A program made the position numbers and the translations under genes. Positions 6,065 through 7,043 of a stretch of DNA of 7,043 nucleotides are shown piece by piece (the stretch's first letter is position 1; each line of letters starts with the position of its first letter). The notes beneath the pieces were generated by a model. The model was given only the letters and a program-made list of their open reading frames with translations, had not been told where the DNA came from and did no database searches. This DNA comes from Thermoflexibacter sp. Lineage in GTDB: Bacteria; Bacteroidota; Bacteroidia; Cytophagales; Thermoflexibacteraceae. The stretch spans positions 1 to 7,043 of the forward strand of contig JALOMS010000254.1 of the NCBI GenBank assembly GCA_025455345.1, in the 5' to 3' direction.

Positions 6065-6273
6065 TAGTTATATTTACTTGAAAATTAAGTAAAAAAAGTT
6101 AACTTATTCATAATTAAGCAGTTTGCATAGCAAGCTATTGAGGTATAAATTTACTCTGTTGCTTTTAAACCTTACTATGACACCAAATAGATAGTATAGA
6201 ACTAACTGTATGGTGAGCAAGCGAATTTTATTTTAACATTTTTAATTAACCGATTTTTAACCTTCATACTCCC

Positions 6274-7043
6274 ATGAAAGAAAGAAGTGCATTTATTTTA
6301 ATTATTGCATTACTTGCTGTGGCACTTTTTGCTGGCTGGCTGATGATGTCCAGAAGGCAAAGAGCAACCGATGAGCAACGTTTGGCAAATGTCAAGGCAG
6401 ATTTGAAACGCTTAGAAGACCGTATTAACGGTGAACTTCGCAATATCGAAGATGGTACTTTTGCTTTTAGTTCTTCTGATTCTCTCCGCAACGAATTGGT
6501 GCGGGTATCTGATGAGGTCAATAAGGATTGGAAAGCAATCGTTAATGATGAGAAAAAAGCAATTGCTACGGTATCTGATTTAGAGGGTAAAGTGAGCAAA
6601 TATGATGAGTTTATTAGCAGTGTAGGCATGGAAAGAGATAGGAAGACTGGTGGGTATATTGCCAATTTGCAAGATGAATTAAAGAAAACCAAAGCTCGTT
6701 TGGAAGAGCTGATGGGTAAGAATCGCACCTTAAGCGCGCAGTTAGCCAATACTATCAAACAATTCAAAGGTGCAAGACAAGAAATAGAGCGTTTGAAATC
6801 TGAAAAAGCAAGAGTAGATAGAATCCTTCAGGAACAAGCGCGCCTCCAAGATTCTCTTAGCACTTCTTTGAGTAACAATACCGCAGAACTGCGCCAACAA
6901 CTTATCGCCGCACAGCAAAGGCTGAATGCTCAAGAAGCCGAAATAGCTCGTTTGCGTGGCTCTTCTATGAAGGCTTTGGATTTCAAGGCTTACTATGTCA
7001 TCAGTAGATTGGGCAACGACCGAGTCATACTCCTCGATGACAA
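6274..7043 (+). CDS. Membrane-anchored coiled-coil protein (3' end outside window)
   Basis: An open frame of 256 codons runs off the window without a stop. It begins MKERSAFILIIALLAVALFAGWLMMSR: a single N-terminal hydrophobic helix (about 6-25) with a basic RRQR after it, which reads as an uncleaved signal anchor or a poorly cleaved signal peptide. Residues about 30-60, 70-115 and especially 128-230 are rich in E, K, Q, R, A and L with heptad-like spacing (LQDELKKTKARLEELMGKN; LRQQLIAAQQRLNAQEAEIARLR), so a long coiled coil is expected. From about 237 (FKAYYVISRLGNDRVILLDD) the pattern changes to beta-like, suggesting that a folded C-terminal domain begins at the window edge. The architecture resembles envelope scaffold or tether proteins. 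I cannot assign a family. Reverse-strand frames over 6264-6933 are shadows of this gene. Confidence 0.8.
   Translation, partial: MKERSAFILIIALLAVALFAGWLMMSRRQRATDEQRLANVKADLKRLEDRINGELRNIEDGTFAFSSSDSLRNELVRVSDEVNKDWKAIVNDEKKAIATVSDLEGKVSKYDEFISSVGMERDRKTGGYIANLQDELKKTKARLEELMGKNRTLSAQLANTIKQFKGARQEIERLKSEKARVDRILQEQARLQDSLSTSLSNNTAELRQQLIAAQQRLNAQEAEIARLRGSSMKALDFKAYYVISRLGNDRVILLDD

Larger units (their letters stand above)
5752..6273. other. 522-bp AT-rich non-coding region between divergent genes
   Basis: No credible gene is present; only mini-frames of a few codons occur, for example an 8-codon one at 6210-6236. The region must hold the promoters of the minus-strand TM2 gene and of the plus-strand gene starting at 6274. 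For the TM2 gene I found no good TAnnTTTG match. For the plus strand there are two perfect TAnnTTTG boxes and a dyad (given separately). The leader to 6274 would be about 200 nt, unusually long for this phylum, so either a nearer weak promoter exists or the leader carries something. A small imperfect hairpin lies at about 5897-5917. Confidence 0.5.

Noticed and set aside
6210..6236. 8-codon frame (MVSKRILF) upstream of the coiled-coil gene, possible leader peptide
   Set aside because: No ribosome-binding signal, no regulatory codon run and no adjacent terminator/antiterminator structure; such mini-frames are common by chance.
6264..6933. Two overlapping minus-strand frames (167 and 63 codons)
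   Set aside because: The plus strand carries a long open frame with an anchor helix and heptad pattern; the S/L-rich reverse translation is the expected shadow of such codons.

Overview
The window looks like chromosomal DNA of a Bacteroidota bacterium (Cytophagia/Saprospiria-like, species not identifiable). Three things suggest this. The DNA is AT-rich, gene starts lack clear Shine-Dalgarno sequences, and the promoter-like motifs fit the Bacteroidota consensus (TTG about 19 nt before TAnnTTTG) rather than the TTGACA/TATAAT type. The genes are ordinary metabolic and envelope genes. I see no phage, CRISPR, transposase, rRNA or tRNA.

Layout. 1-468 is non-coding and holds a facing (inverted) pair of copies of a two-hairpin repeat at about 49-128 and 221-311. 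469-1830 (-) encodes an enolase-superfamily protein of the mannonate dehydratase/RspA type with an N-terminal twin-arginine signal. 1993-2460 (-) encodes a small secreted protein of unknown function. 2499-3542 (-) encodes a very clear 2-amino-3-carboxymuconate-6-semialdehyde decarboxylase (ACMSD) starting at GTG. A 153-bp divergent intergenic region follows, with a good Bacteroidota-type promoter for ACMSD overlapped by an 8-bp dyad. 3696-5222 (+) encodes a phytoene-desaturase-like FAD oxidoreductase. A 14-bp hairpin at 5257-5291 separates it from the convergent 5320-5751 (-) gene, a signal-peptide-bearing TM2-domain protein. 5752-6273 is a very AT-rich non-coding stretch with two TAnnTTTG boxes and a dyad. 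6274 to the window end (+) is the 5' part of a gene for a membrane-anchored coiled-coil protein.

How the genes may work together. ACMSD and the small secreted protein are 38 bp apart on the same strand and are probably co-transcribed. The mannonate-dehydratase-like gene lies 162 bp further on and may be a separate unit. ACMSD belongs to the tryptophan/kynurenine (or 2-nitrobenzoate-like) catabolic route, but no other gene of that route is in the window, so its partners must be elsewhere. The FAD oxidoreductase shares the divergent promoter region with ACMSD, but no functional link can be read from the sequence.

I did not find a new multigene system. The most unusual signals are the hairpin repeat pair with covarying stems, the dyad over the ACMSD promoter, and the exported mannonate-dehydratase-like enzyme with an apparently complete active site.
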